A stretch of DNA of 64,000 nt, from the NCBI GenBank assembly GCA_008501735.1, contig QQUF01000045.1:241732-305731 (forward strand), given 5' to 3'. The stretch is from Calditrichota bacterium. GTDB taxonomy: Bacteria > CLD3. This document shows, piece by piece, positions 1-9,600 of this stretch. Both the position numbers and the translations under genes were made by a program. Below the pieces are notes generated by a model. That model was not told the origin of the DNA, searched no databases, and saw only the letters and a list, made by a program, of their open reading frames with translations. Positions within the stretch are counted from its first letter, which is position 1, and each line of letters begins with the position of its first letter.

Positions 1-114
1 CCTTCTATAAAAGGTTTAAGACATAATATTTTGGATACAACAATCGAATTTGAGAACATTGAGAATAAACCTCAGAGTTCACTTTCCAAAATATTAAGTT
101 TCATTAAAAAATAA
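1..114 (+). CDS. C-terminal fragment of an unidentified protein
   Basis: The first reading frame is open from the left edge to a TAA stop at 112-114, giving the last 37 residues of a protein that begins outside the window. The fragment is hydrophilic and lysine/serine-rich, ending in SKILSFIKK. No domain can be recognised from so short a tail. The next gene starts 87 bases later on the same strand. An open frame of this length could occur by chance in AT-rich DNA, so it is only moderately supported. Confidence 0.45.
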   Translation, partial: PSIKGLRHNILDTTIEFENIENKPQSSLSKILSFIKK

Positions 115-201
115 TTCAGTACTCAAAAAAATACTTTTATCGTTAGTCTTTACTTGATAAATTGCGAACAATCTTTAACTAATTTTTTGAACTTGAGAGT
201 T

Positions 202-1119
202 ATGAAAAAAATCATTTTACCAATTTTATTTACGATTTTACCAACTTTTGCTTTTTCGCAAGGAACTACTGTTTATGAAATTTTAAAGACACCTGGTTCT
301 CCACAAATTTCTGCTTTGGGAGGAGCTTTTTATTCGTATCAAGGAAATATCAGTAACATTTTTGCAAACCCTGCTGGTTTAGCACAGTTGCAAAGTTCTG
401 CTCTTATGGCGAATTATTCTAATGAAGTTTTGGATTTTACAGCTGGAAATATTGCATTTGCAAAACCATTTAATCACGGCGTTTTTGGAATTTCGATGCG
501 TTACAGAGACTACGGTGAATTTGACAGAAAAGATGAGAAGGGCAACTTAATCGGTGGGAATTTTGACGCTTATGAATACGTTTTTACAGGAGCTTTGGCT
601 CAAAAATTTTTAGACAATTTTACTTACGGACTTAATTCAAAAATTGTAATTGGAAAAGTTGCAGATGCTCGGTCTGCTGCTTTAGTTTTTGATTTAGGTG
701 GAACTTACACTTGGCGAAATCAAAATTTGACTTTCGGTGGTGGAATCTTTGATTTCGGAAGCCAAATTAACGAATACAGTAAAACTCGCGAAGACTTACC
801 TTCTAACGCTCAAATTGAAATCGGCAAAAAATTAGCTCACTTACCTCTCACAATTTCATACAACAACAGATATTATTTTTATGATAAAGAATATGAATTT
901 TCAGTTGGACTTCAATTCGACATTGGAAATTCTTTTGACTTTCGCTTAAGTTATGATTCAACTGGTTCAGATAAAGATTTGGGCTTTGGCTCAAGCAAAT
1001 TTGCAGGAATCTCATTTGGTTTTGGAATAACAAAAGCTGGTTTTACTTTCGATTATTCAGGAACTTCTTGGGGCGAAATTGGATTTCAAAACAGATTTGG
1101 AATCTCAAAAACTTTCTAA
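202..1119 (+). CDS. PorV/PorQ-family outer-membrane protein (PorQ-like)
   Basis: A 305-residue exported protein. I take the ATG at 202 as the start, not the upstream TTG at 154, because it places a standard signal peptide (MKKIILPILF..., cleaved near AFSQ) at the N-terminus. After it comes a segment typical of PorV/PorQ proteins (residues ~30-70: YEILKTPGSPQISALGGAF, then a NIFANPAGLA stretch). The rest alternates short beta strands and turns and ends in a C-terminal aromatic residue, as expected for an outer-membrane barrel. PorV and PorQ work with the type IX secretion machinery, PorV as the shuttle that hands cargo to the attachment complex. Many T9SS-tailed cargo proteins lie in this window, which fits. 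It could instead be a FadL/UPF0164-like barrel; the assignment to PorQ rather than PorV is tentative. Confidence 0.7.
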   Translation: MKKIILPILFTILPTFAFSQGTTVYEILKTPGSPQISALGGAFYSYQGNISNIFANPAGLAQLQSSALMANYSNEVLDFTAGNIAFAKPFNHGVFGISMRYRDYGEFDRKDEKGNLIGGNFDAYEYVFTGALAQKFLDNFTYGLNSKIVIGKVADARSAALVFDLGGTYTWRNQNLTFGGGIFDFGSQINEYSKTREDLPSNAQIEIGKKLAHLPLTISYNNRYYFYDKEYEFSVGLQFDIGNSFDFRLSYDSTGSDKDLGFGSSKFAGISFGFGITKAGFTFDYSGTSWGEIGFQNRFGISKTF

Positions 1120-1210
1120 AAATTGATTTGAATAATTTTATCAAAAATTGTAAATTTAAGATTCTCATAATGTTAAACCCTATCACTCAAAATTAATTAA
1201 GTAGAAAATT

Positions 1211-1987
1211 ATGTCACTTGCTCAAAGCAAAGTTTTTTATTTCGGTTACAAACTTGACGCTGCCACCGAAAACAAATACAAAGATGAAATTAAAGTCCTT
1301 AAAAAAGAAATTGACGAATTAAATATTGTTAAATTTCCTGACCATAAAGTTACATTGGCGGAAATAAATTGCAGAATCGGAGAAAGATTACTTGCCCTTC
1401 AAGACTTTGGATTAGCCAAAAAATTTATTGAAAAGACAAAAAAAGAACTTCCAACTTATGCTGATTCTCTCGAAAGCCTTTACACTGGAATCTTGTTTTT
1501 AAAAGAGAAAAAATATGAAGAAGCATTAGAGTTTATTATTAATGCCCAAATGAATTTTATTAGAATGAAAGATAGAACTGGGATTGGTTTCGCATCTTTC
1601 AACTTAGCTCTTTGCCATTTAGGGTTAGAACAATACGATTTAGCATTAGACAATCTTTTCATTTCTAATCGCTCACTTTCCACAAAAAGAAAAACAAATA
1701 TTTTGGTAGCAATCAAAATCAATTTGGGCAATTGTTACTACAAATTGAATTTGCCAAGTGAAGCAGAAAACGTTTATGTCGAAGCAATTCAACTTGCAAA
1801 GAAGATTGAGAACACTGAACAATCACAAGCATTTTTATTTTTCAACTTAGGTCTTGTTCAGAAACAAAGAGAAAATTTCGAAAAGTCAAAGAAAAGTTTC
1901 TCAACTGCTCGCGATATTTTTTACAAATTAGACCATTTAAAAGGCATTTCAGCGGTCGACACACAACTTAAAAACTTAGAGAACTAA
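1211..1987 (+). CDS. Tetratricopeptide-repeat protein
   Basis: A 258-residue soluble protein without a signal peptide. From about residue 45 to the end it is a row of helix-turn-helix units with TPR features (for example FLKEKKYEEALEFIINA near 90-110, LGLEQYDLALDNL near 135-150 and LNLPSEAENVYVEAI near 175-190). TPR arrays serve as protein-protein docking surfaces, and no enzymatic domain is attached. The stop codon is one base before the ATG of the rhodanese gene, so the two are very probably co-translated. The partner is unknown. The fold assignment is sure; the role is not. Confidence 0.75.
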   Translation: MSLAQSKVFYFGYKLDAATENKYKDEIKVLKKEIDELNIVKFPDHKVTLAEINCRIGERLLALQDFGLAKKFIEKTKKELPTYADSLESLYTGILFLKEKKYEEALEFIINAQMNFIRMKDRTGIGFASFNLALCHLGLEQYDLALDNLFISNRSLSTKRKTNILVAIKINLGNCYYKLNLPSEAENVYVEAIQLAKKIENTEQSQAFLFFNLGLVQKQRENFEKSKKSFSTARDIFYKLDHLKGISAVDTQLKNLEN

Positions 1988-1988
1988 A

Positions 1989-2321
1989 ATGAAATTACCA
2001 GCAGAATTTGAAATTACTTGTCAAGAGTTAAAATCTAAAATTGATAACGGCGACGACTTTTGCCTCGTTGACGTTCGTGAACCCCACGAATTTGAAATTT
2101 CTAAAATTGAAAATTCTATCAAAATCCCTCTTGGTGATTTACCTTCAAAATTAGAAGAAATACCAAAAGACAAAGAAGTAATTATTCATTGTCGTTCTGG
2201 AGTCAGAAGTGCAAATGCAGTAATGTTTATGTCTCAAGCAGGTTACACCAATATTAAAAATTTAGTTGGTGGAATTAATTACTGGGCTCAAACTATTGAC
2301 ACAAATTTACCTGTTTACTAA
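1989..2321 (+). CDS. Rhodanese-like sulfurtransferase domain protein
   Basis: A 110-residue single-domain rhodanese. Residues 25-50 hold the conserved LVDVREPHEFEISKI segment, and the active-site loop HCRSGVRS puts the catalytic cysteine at about residue 68. This is the six-residue loop typical of sulfurtransferases. Such proteins carry a persulfide on the cysteine and pass sulfur to acceptors, or detoxify thiols; the true acceptor cannot be read from sequence. No signal peptide is seen, so it is cytoplasmic. It starts one base after the TPR gene, and its stop is 9 bases before the TTG start of the HMG-CoA reductase gene in the same frame. Confidence 0.88.
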   Translation: MKLPAEFEITCQELKSKIDNGDDFCLVDVREPHEFEISKIENSIKIPLGDLPSKLEEIPKDKEVIIHCRSGVRSANAVMFMSQAGYTNIKNLVGGINYWAQTIDTNLPVY

Positions 2322-2330
2322 ACTCCAATT

Positions 2331-3500
2331 TTGACTTCAAATAAAATCCCACGAAATCCGCAAGACGATTATTCTGACGCAATTGTTAATAATCGTCTCA
2401 GTTTTCTAACTGAAAAAACAGGCACAAACTTTAGCTACCTCAAAGGGAAACTTGTCGAGAACTCTTTTGCAAAAGGAAACGTTGAAAATTTTATTGGTTA
2501 CGCTCAAGTTCCAATTGGAATTGCTGGACCTTTAAAAATTAATGGAGACTTTGCACAAGGTGATTTTTACGTTCCCTTAGCAACAAATGAAGGTGCAATG
2601 GTTGCATCTTTTTCAAGAGGAATGAAAATCGCAAGCCTGTCAGGTGGAATTACAACAAAAGTCCTTTTAGACCTTTACCGTGTAAACCCAATGTTAATTT
2701 TTGATTCACTTTCAAGTGCAACAAAAGCAAAAATTTGGATTGAAGAAAATTTCAACTCTTTACAAAAGGAAGTTGAAAAGACTTCAAACTTTTGCAGACT
2801 TGAAAAACAAAAGATTACAATTCTTGGTCGAAGATTAATACTTTCACTCGCTTTCAAAACTGGCGATGCTTTAGGTGCAAATATGGCAACCAAAGCAACT
2901 CAAGTAGTTTTAGATTTCTTAGTAAAAAATTTGGAAATAGAAAATTACTTGATTCACGGTCAGGATTTGGAAAAAAGACCAAGTGGAAGGAATTTGATTG
3001 AAGGAAGAGGAAAATTCGTTACAGCTGAAATCAAAATTAGCAAAGATACTTTAGAGGAAAAATTAAAAGTAACCGCTAAACAGCTTTCAGACGTTTGCGA
3101 ATCTTACTTCATTGGTTACTCTCACCTTCTAACAATGTCTAATCATTTACAAACTGCAAATTTACTCGCAGCAATTTTTATCGCTTGCGGGCAAGACGTT
3201 GCTTACGTAGCTGAAAGCATTGTCGGAACAATGTCATTCGAGGACTGTGAAGACGGAAGTTTAATCGCTTCGTTGACTTTGCCAGCTTTACTTGTTGCAA
3301 CTGTTGGAGGTGGAACAAACAAAGGAACTTCTGCCGAATGTCTTACAATTATGGATTGCTTGGGAAAAGGTAAAGCGAGGAAATTTGCTGAAATAGTTTG
3401 TGCTTCTGCACTTTGTGGCGAACTTTCATTGGCTGTTGCAATGATTAAAAAAGATTTGGTTGACGCTCACGAAAAGCTAAATCGAAATCGTCCAAGTTAA
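2331..3500 (+). CDS. Hydroxymethylglutaryl-CoA reductase (class I-like)
   Basis: A 389-residue soluble enzyme that reduces HMG-CoA to mevalonate with NAD(P)H. All four catalytic positions of the family are visible: Glu52 in VENFIGYAQVPIGIAGPL, the lysine in LEKRPSGRNLIEGRGK (about 212-224), Asp289 in GQDVAYVAES and His380 in the C-terminal HEKLNRNR motif. The nucleotide-binding GDALGANMATKATQ segment is also present. These motifs follow class I enzymes, but the sterol-sensing membrane part of animal HMGR is absent. The start is probably TTG at 2331: the frame is closed by the rhodanese stop just upstream and no ATG precedes the conserved core. The same window encodes IspE of the alternative MEP route. 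Confidence 0.9.
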   Translation: MTSNKIPRNPQDDYSDAIVNNRLSFLTEKTGTNFSYLKGKLVENSFAKGNVENFIGYAQVPIGIAGPLKINGDFAQGDFYVPLATNEGAMVASFSRGMKIASLSGGITTKVLLDLYRVNPMLIFDSLSSATKAKIWIEENFNSLQKEVEKTSNFCRLEKQKITILGRRLILSLAFKTGDALGANMATKATQVVLDFLVKNLEIENYLIHGQDLEKRPSGRNLIEGRGKFVTAEIKISKDTLEEKLKVTAKQLSDVCESYFIGYSHLLTMSNHLQTANLLAAIFIACGQDVAYVAESIVGTMSFEDCEDGSLIASLTLPALLVATVGGGTNKGTSAECLTIMDCLGKGKARKFAEIVCASALCGELSLAVAMIKKDLVDAHEKLNRNRPS

Positions 3501-3505
3501 TATTT

Positions 3506-3601
3506 TTAGTAAAGTTTAAATAAAATTGCAAATCCTAAAATCACCCCAAAAGTTACAGCAATTCCTTGAAGAACTAAATATTGATTTTTATTTAATTTCA
3601 C
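3506..3601 (-). CDS. Putative 31-residue single-helix membrane protein
   Basis: A short frame in the gap between the HMG-CoA reductase gene and the large secreted protein gene. It begins with GTG, preceded by an AGG motif 8 bases upstream, and encodes a polar, lysine/asparagine N-terminus (MKLNKNQYLVLQ) followed by one hydrophobic helix (about residues 13-29) and a KLY end. This N-polar, C-hydrophobic layout is typical of small membrane proteins. It lies antisense-convergent to the reductase gene, with only 5 bases between stops. No family is recognised. Chance is possible for a frame this short. Confidence 0.4.
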   Translation of the reverse strand: MKLNKNQYLVLQGIAVTFGVILGFAILFKLY

Positions 3602-3631
3602 TTTAACTACCTAAAAATTTTTACCCGACTT

Positions 3632-3668
3632 ATAAAAATTGAGGCTTACAAAATAGTAAACCTCAATT
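3632..3668 (-). terminator. Rho-independent terminator of the 2016-residue secreted protein gene
   Basis: Inverted arms AATTGAGG (3637-3644) and CCTCAATT (3661-3668) extend inward through a TTAC/GTAA pairing with one mismatch. On the minus strand the hairpin is followed by TTTTTAT. It starts 15 bases after the stop codon of the minus-strand gene at 3683. Confidence 0.75.
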
Positions 3669-3682
3669 AATTTCACAAAAAA

Positions 3683-6600
3683 TTATTTTAAAAACATCAA
3701 TTTTTTCACTTCTACAAAATCTTTTGCTTCAATTTTGTAAAAGTAAACTCCACTTGAAACTAAGTTTCCAGCAGAATTTCTTCCGTCCCAAACTACTTTG
3801 TAAAAAGCAGCAGGAAGGTTTTCATTCACTAAAGTTTTAACTTCTCTTCCGAGAATGTCATAAATGACAAGTTTAGTAAAACGAGATTCTTTTAAACCAA
3901 ACTCAATGTTTGTTTGTGGATTAAAAGGATTTGGGTAATTTTGGCTCAAACTAAACTCTTCAGGAATTATATTTGAAGTTGGTTCTATTGAAGCAGTAAA
4001 ACAATCTACTGTTAAATTCACATTAAAAGGAGTGTTTGGTGAGTTGTTACCAATTTCTAAAACGCCATTAAAAACTCCTATTAAATCAGAGTAAAATGCA
4101 ATCTCTACTGCTTGAGAATCACCAGCTGAAATGATAAACGGCGGAACAATACTACTTTGCGATAAAGTAAAAACTGTAGTTCCTGTAAAGGTTAAATCAG
4201 TAACATTCAAAGGAGCTGTTCCAGTATTGTGAATCATTAAATTTTTAATATCTAATGTTCCTGTTAATACATCTCCAAAATCTAAGTCATTTGCAGAAAT
4301 AATTGGAGCTCCAGTCGAAACTCCTGGGGTTCCAACTTGTAAATTTCCAGGTTCAGATTCAGTGTTTGTTCCATTCACATCGTAAACGGCAGTAACTGCG
4401 TAACTGTACTGATTTGGATTAATCACTGTAAAATCATCAAAGTTTTGAGCTGTTCCAGTATAAATTACACTTCCGTTTGTTACAACTTCATTTGAATTTT
4501 GAGCCGCTCCATTAGTTTTGTAAAGCTTGTATTCAACCAAGTTCCAAGTTGGAGTTAAGCTAATTTTAGCCGTTCCTTTTTTACTAACAATTTTTTTCGC
4601 TGATTTTTTAGCAAGAAACTTTGATTTTGAAAGAGCTGTTTTTTTCAAAATTGTTTTCGGTGCTACAACAATCGGCGAAACTGTAATCGGTTCAACAAAA
4701 CAACGAATCATTGGAATTACTTGACCATAAGAAGTCGCGAAAAATTCAACAGGTTCCCAAGCAGTCCCAACTCCTTGCAAAAAGTGAGTGTCGTTGTTGA
4801 AAGTGTAAGGTGGATTTAAGCTCGTGTCTCCACCAAGTGAAATTTTGTCGTTTGTAATCTGCTCTACTCCAACACAGAACTCTCCATTTCCAACGTTAAT
4901 TCCTAAACCAGTAACTGGGTCTGTGAAATCAAATTCAATGAAATCTCCAGTTGTTCCACTTTGGTCAAAAGGTCCAATTTCAGTGATTAAGTTTCCAGGA
5001 ATGTTGTTAGCCGAATCAAATTGATAAATCTTAACATTGTATTCACTTGTTGCGAGTGCATTGTTGGTGATGTAAATTTTTACAGAGGTGAGTTGTGCAT
5101 TTCCAGAAATTTGAGTTTGGTTTGCAATATCAAATTTGGTGGCAAAAGAAGCTGCTCCTGGACTGTTTAGTCCCGGAGGAGAATTTGGAAAAATAGAAAT
5201 AAATTCACTTGACCCATCGTCATACTTTAGTTGAATTCCATTTTCGCCAGGTTCTTCCCAACTTAGTGGAATGAAGTCTGGAATCAAAGATTCAGCTGTC
5301 AAAGTTCCAGGAGTTACTAACCTAACGTCAAAAGTAAAAGGAGAACCAGTTTGGTTCACTGGGTCGTAAGGAAAGTAAGCAATGTTTTGGCTGTAATCCT
5401 CAACACTTACAAAGTACTCATAAGCCAATCCAAACTGATTCGGTGCTGCAATTTGAGCAAAGAAGGTATCGTTAGAAGTAATAGTCATCGGAATAACGTT
5501 GTAAGTTGTGCCAGTAGAGAATTTCCAATTTAAAGTAACGTTATTTGGGTCAATCCCTGAAAGCCCGTCAGAAGCGTGAAGATAAATGTCAAATGATTGG
5601 TCGTGAACATCAGTGTCTCCGATTTCTGTTACAAAGTCAATAATTGGAGGATAAGTATCAACAGTCGTAATTCTCACACTTAAATTGCTATCCACAAAAG
5701 GCTCATTGTAAGCAATTTGCAAACCGTCACTTGCAGTTGCATCTTCAATTCCAACAGTTAATGGATTAGACAAATTCGTAGAATTCATATTTTCATAATT
5801 TATATCAATTCTACCGTCAGGATAAAGAATAACTTGGAAAGTATTCGATAAACTCTCACCTGAGCGTTCTACTTCATTCCATTGAATAATTACTCTACTA
5901 TTCAAAGAGTCATTAAACCAAAACATATTTGATAAACCACCGTCAACAGTCAAGTTTGTCCAAAATGGTGCTATGAAATCATTTGGGTCAATTGTGCTTG
6001 GAATTGGGTCATTTGAAAAATCTGTTCCGTCCGAGCCAAAAGTTATGTAACCATTGCTTGAGACAAGTGCAGTTGTGTAATTATTCCCATAAAATGGGAA
6101 ACTCCAAGGCAAAGTTAAAGTTCCAGCAACATTACTTCCTGTAACTCCGAAAGTAATTCCTGTTTGAGCAATATTTTCAAAAACTGCTGGAATAGAATTA
6201 TTTAAACTACTAATCCAACTGTGTCCAAAAGTATCTGGTCCTCCAGAAGACAAAACAACATCAGTGTTTATCGAACCGATTGCACTAACATTTGGGTCAC
6301 CGATTGAGGTAACTGTCAAAGTTGCATTATCAATAGGAATTGTAGCTCCGATTGGAACCATAATTTCAACATCAATTGTTGTAGAGTTTCCAGCAGTTAC
6401 AAGTGGTGTTTGTGCGATTGGACTACCATTTTGTAAAATCTGACCAGAGAAAGCGGTGTTCAAATTTAAAGTGTAAGTGTCGTCGTTAAGCCCAAGATTC
6501 TGAATTGTAATTGAGTAAGTTTCAGTTGCATCTTCTGGAGCAGAGCCATTTAAAGTACTTGGAACTAAGTTTACAAAATAATTTGGTGCATCACCGACAA

Positions 6601-9600
6601 AGAAATCATCGATTGCCATATCGCTTGTAAAAGAAATTCCTGTAATTGCACGTAAACGAACTCGAATTTGATTTCCAAAAGCTGATAAATCTACAACTTT
6701 CTGCAACCACGGATCATTACTTGCTGTTTGTTGTTGACCAACTAATGGAGCAGAAACATCAAGAGTCCAATTCCCAGTTGTAAAATCAAAAACATCAACG
6801 TGCAAAGATCCCATTGTAGCTCCGTACATATGATACCAAAACCTTGCTTGTGGAACCGTTAGTAAAGATAAGTCCAAACAAGGTGAAACTAAATGAGCAG
6901 TTTGATTGTTAAAACTTGAAGTTTCTGTATAAAGATAATTTCCTGTTCCAGTTGTGTGGTCGCCACTTGGTCCAGTGTCTTGTGAAGAAGTTCCATTTGC
7001 ATCAACAGTCCAATCCATTTGGTCATCAGTTGCATTTTCCCAACCTTGTGGAGTTAAAGTTAGTGGAGCTGTAAAAGCATCAAAGTTTTCATTTAAAGGA
7101 AAACTATTCACACAAGTCGCAAAGGCTGTTACATCTGCTGTAACTGTTTTAGTTGTTGTTGGATCTCCTACTGAAGTTATAAGAACACTAAAATTATCAA
7201 TTTGCCCAACTGTTGCTGTTCCGGGAATTGTTACCTCAACGTTAAAGAAAGTAGAATCACCAGGATTCACATTACCAGTGTTCGTAATTGGAGTTCCATT
7301 TTGTAAAATCGATGCAGTAAAAGTATTTCCGCTAACTTGCAAGTCATAGCTGTCAATTTGAGTTCCAAGATTTTCAACTTTGACTTGGAAATTTGCAATT
7401 CCTCCCAAAGGACCATTTGCACTTATGTTTAAAGGATTAATACTGTAAAAGAAATCAGGTGCTTCACCAAGAAAAATGTCGTCAATTGCAAAATTGTCAA
7501 ACATTGCTGTTGCTGAAACAGTTCCGTTTGTTCTAAATCTCAGCCTAAAAAAAGAGTGTAATCCATTTTGTGGAATACTAGTAATTACTTGGGTAAAGGA
7601 AGTTTCTTGAGTACTATTTCCTTCAATTGCAGCATTTGGAACTTGTTGCCAAACACCAGTGTTATCCAAATATTCTGCTCTCAAAAATTCATTTGCATCA
7701 GGTGCTTCTACTGATGCTCCTCTTTCATAAGAGAACCAAAGTTGAACATTTGTTAGAGCTGAAAGGTCAAAAACTCCTGTTACAATTGTATCACCACCTG
7801 TTGGAGTGCTGTTCAAGTGCAAAGCGTGAGTTCCTGAAGGTGGATTTGGAGCAATTGTATTTACATAACCATTTGGGTCAGTTTGTGAAGAGTCAATCCA
7901 AACTAATGGATTTAAACTGCCACTTTCAAAGTCATCAATTAAAGGTAAAAGTCCTGGATTTAAGACAAATGTTGTTAAATCTGTAGAAGCATCAACCGTT
8001 GGGTCAGTATCTGAAATTGCTGTCAAAGTCAAAAGGTTTAAATCACCACTGTTAGCAGTTGCCGGGATAATAACAGAAACTTCTACGTCAATTTGTTGAC
8101 CCGAATTTAGAATTGGAGTTTGCGTTGTAATTTGCCCATTTATCAAAAATGAGTTTGTGTAAGTTCCACCAGTCGTTGCAAGTGTATAAGAATCCGCTTG
8201 AGTTCCTGCATTTGTCAAAGTCAAATTGTAAGTTGTTGTACCTCCAGAAGCTCCGTAAAGAGTCTGATTCGGTGGATTAAGGCTAACATAATAAGCAGAA
8301 ACTGGTTTTATCGTTGGTCTCATCATCCAATCGCCAGTTTCATCAGGATTAAAATTATTAGCAAAATTTGTAGCTTGCCAAGCAACATTCGGCATACAAG
8401 AATTTGCACCTGCGACAGGAGCATTTCCGTCAATCCCAAGAGTAACACCTGTTTCAAACATATAAAAAACTGTGAAAGGTGAATTTACAATTATATCTGG
8501 AACGTCATAATTATTCCAACCAGTTACAGCATTCGCCAAAGTATCTGACCAAATCAAAGTGTTTGGTTCACCATTTGGTCCGTCATTCAAAAATAATCTT
8601 AAATCCGCTGTTCCGCTACCACCAAAGAAGTAGTGTAAACTATCCACTGAAACTGGAAAAGAACAAGGTGAGTATTGAAGTCCCCAACCACTTCCTACAG
8701 AAAATTGAAAGTTTGTTGTTGCAACTCCTCCGTCATAACTAAGTTGAGTTGGATTATTTATTGTTGTTACATATTGCTCCAAAGTAGAAATATTATTTCC
8801 AAAATTTTGATCATTTGGAGAAACAACAGTTGCAGTTACTGTATAACGACTGTCATTTGTTGGAATCCAAGAAGTTGAAGCAGTTGCTGTTATTTTTTGT
8901 CCAGACGCAATTGGTCCAAAGCTTTCTGTAATATTAAATACTGTACTTGAAGCAATGTCGTCAACAACTTGCCAACTTACTGTAAAAACTGAATCAGTAG
9001 CATTTCCTAAATTTTCAACTTCAACTGTAAAAGAAGGATTATCAGTAATGCAAAGATGAAATTTTCCAATGTCATTTCCTACACAATTTGTTTGTAAATC
9101 AACAAAATTACCTGTAAAAGCTCCTCCAGCGCGAATAAAAGCATCACCGCTTGCGACTGACCAAGGACCTCCTGTTAAATTTGTAGAAGTTCTTGTTCTT
9201 TGTGTAGAGGTCGAACCATCAAGTAAATTCCACCAACCTGTTCCACTTGGATAAGCTCCTCCAACTGTCGGACCATAAATTATGTGAAAATCTGAATTTG
9301 CAGTAATTGCCACGCCAGGAACAACTTCAACATCAAACCAAGGAAACCCACTTGGTAAAGGAGCAGGAACATTAAAAGGTCCAGCAATTGCAGTTCCAGG
9401 ACTTCCCAAAAGGTCATTGTAAACCCAGAAAGTCGCCCCTGCAGTTGTATTATTATTTTGGTTTAAAAGACGACAATAAATGGAATTTAAAGTGAAGTCT
9501 TGTGGTGCAGTAAACCTCGTTGAAGTCCAAAGTCCTGTTGTTGTATTCAATGAAGAAGGTTGGTCGTCATCATAAAAAAGAGTATCAGGTTGAGGAGAAA

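Noticed and set aside
202-1119. The frame from the TTG at 154 for the PorQ-like gene
   Set aside because: The extra 16 residues precede a clear signal peptide that starts at the ATG at 202.
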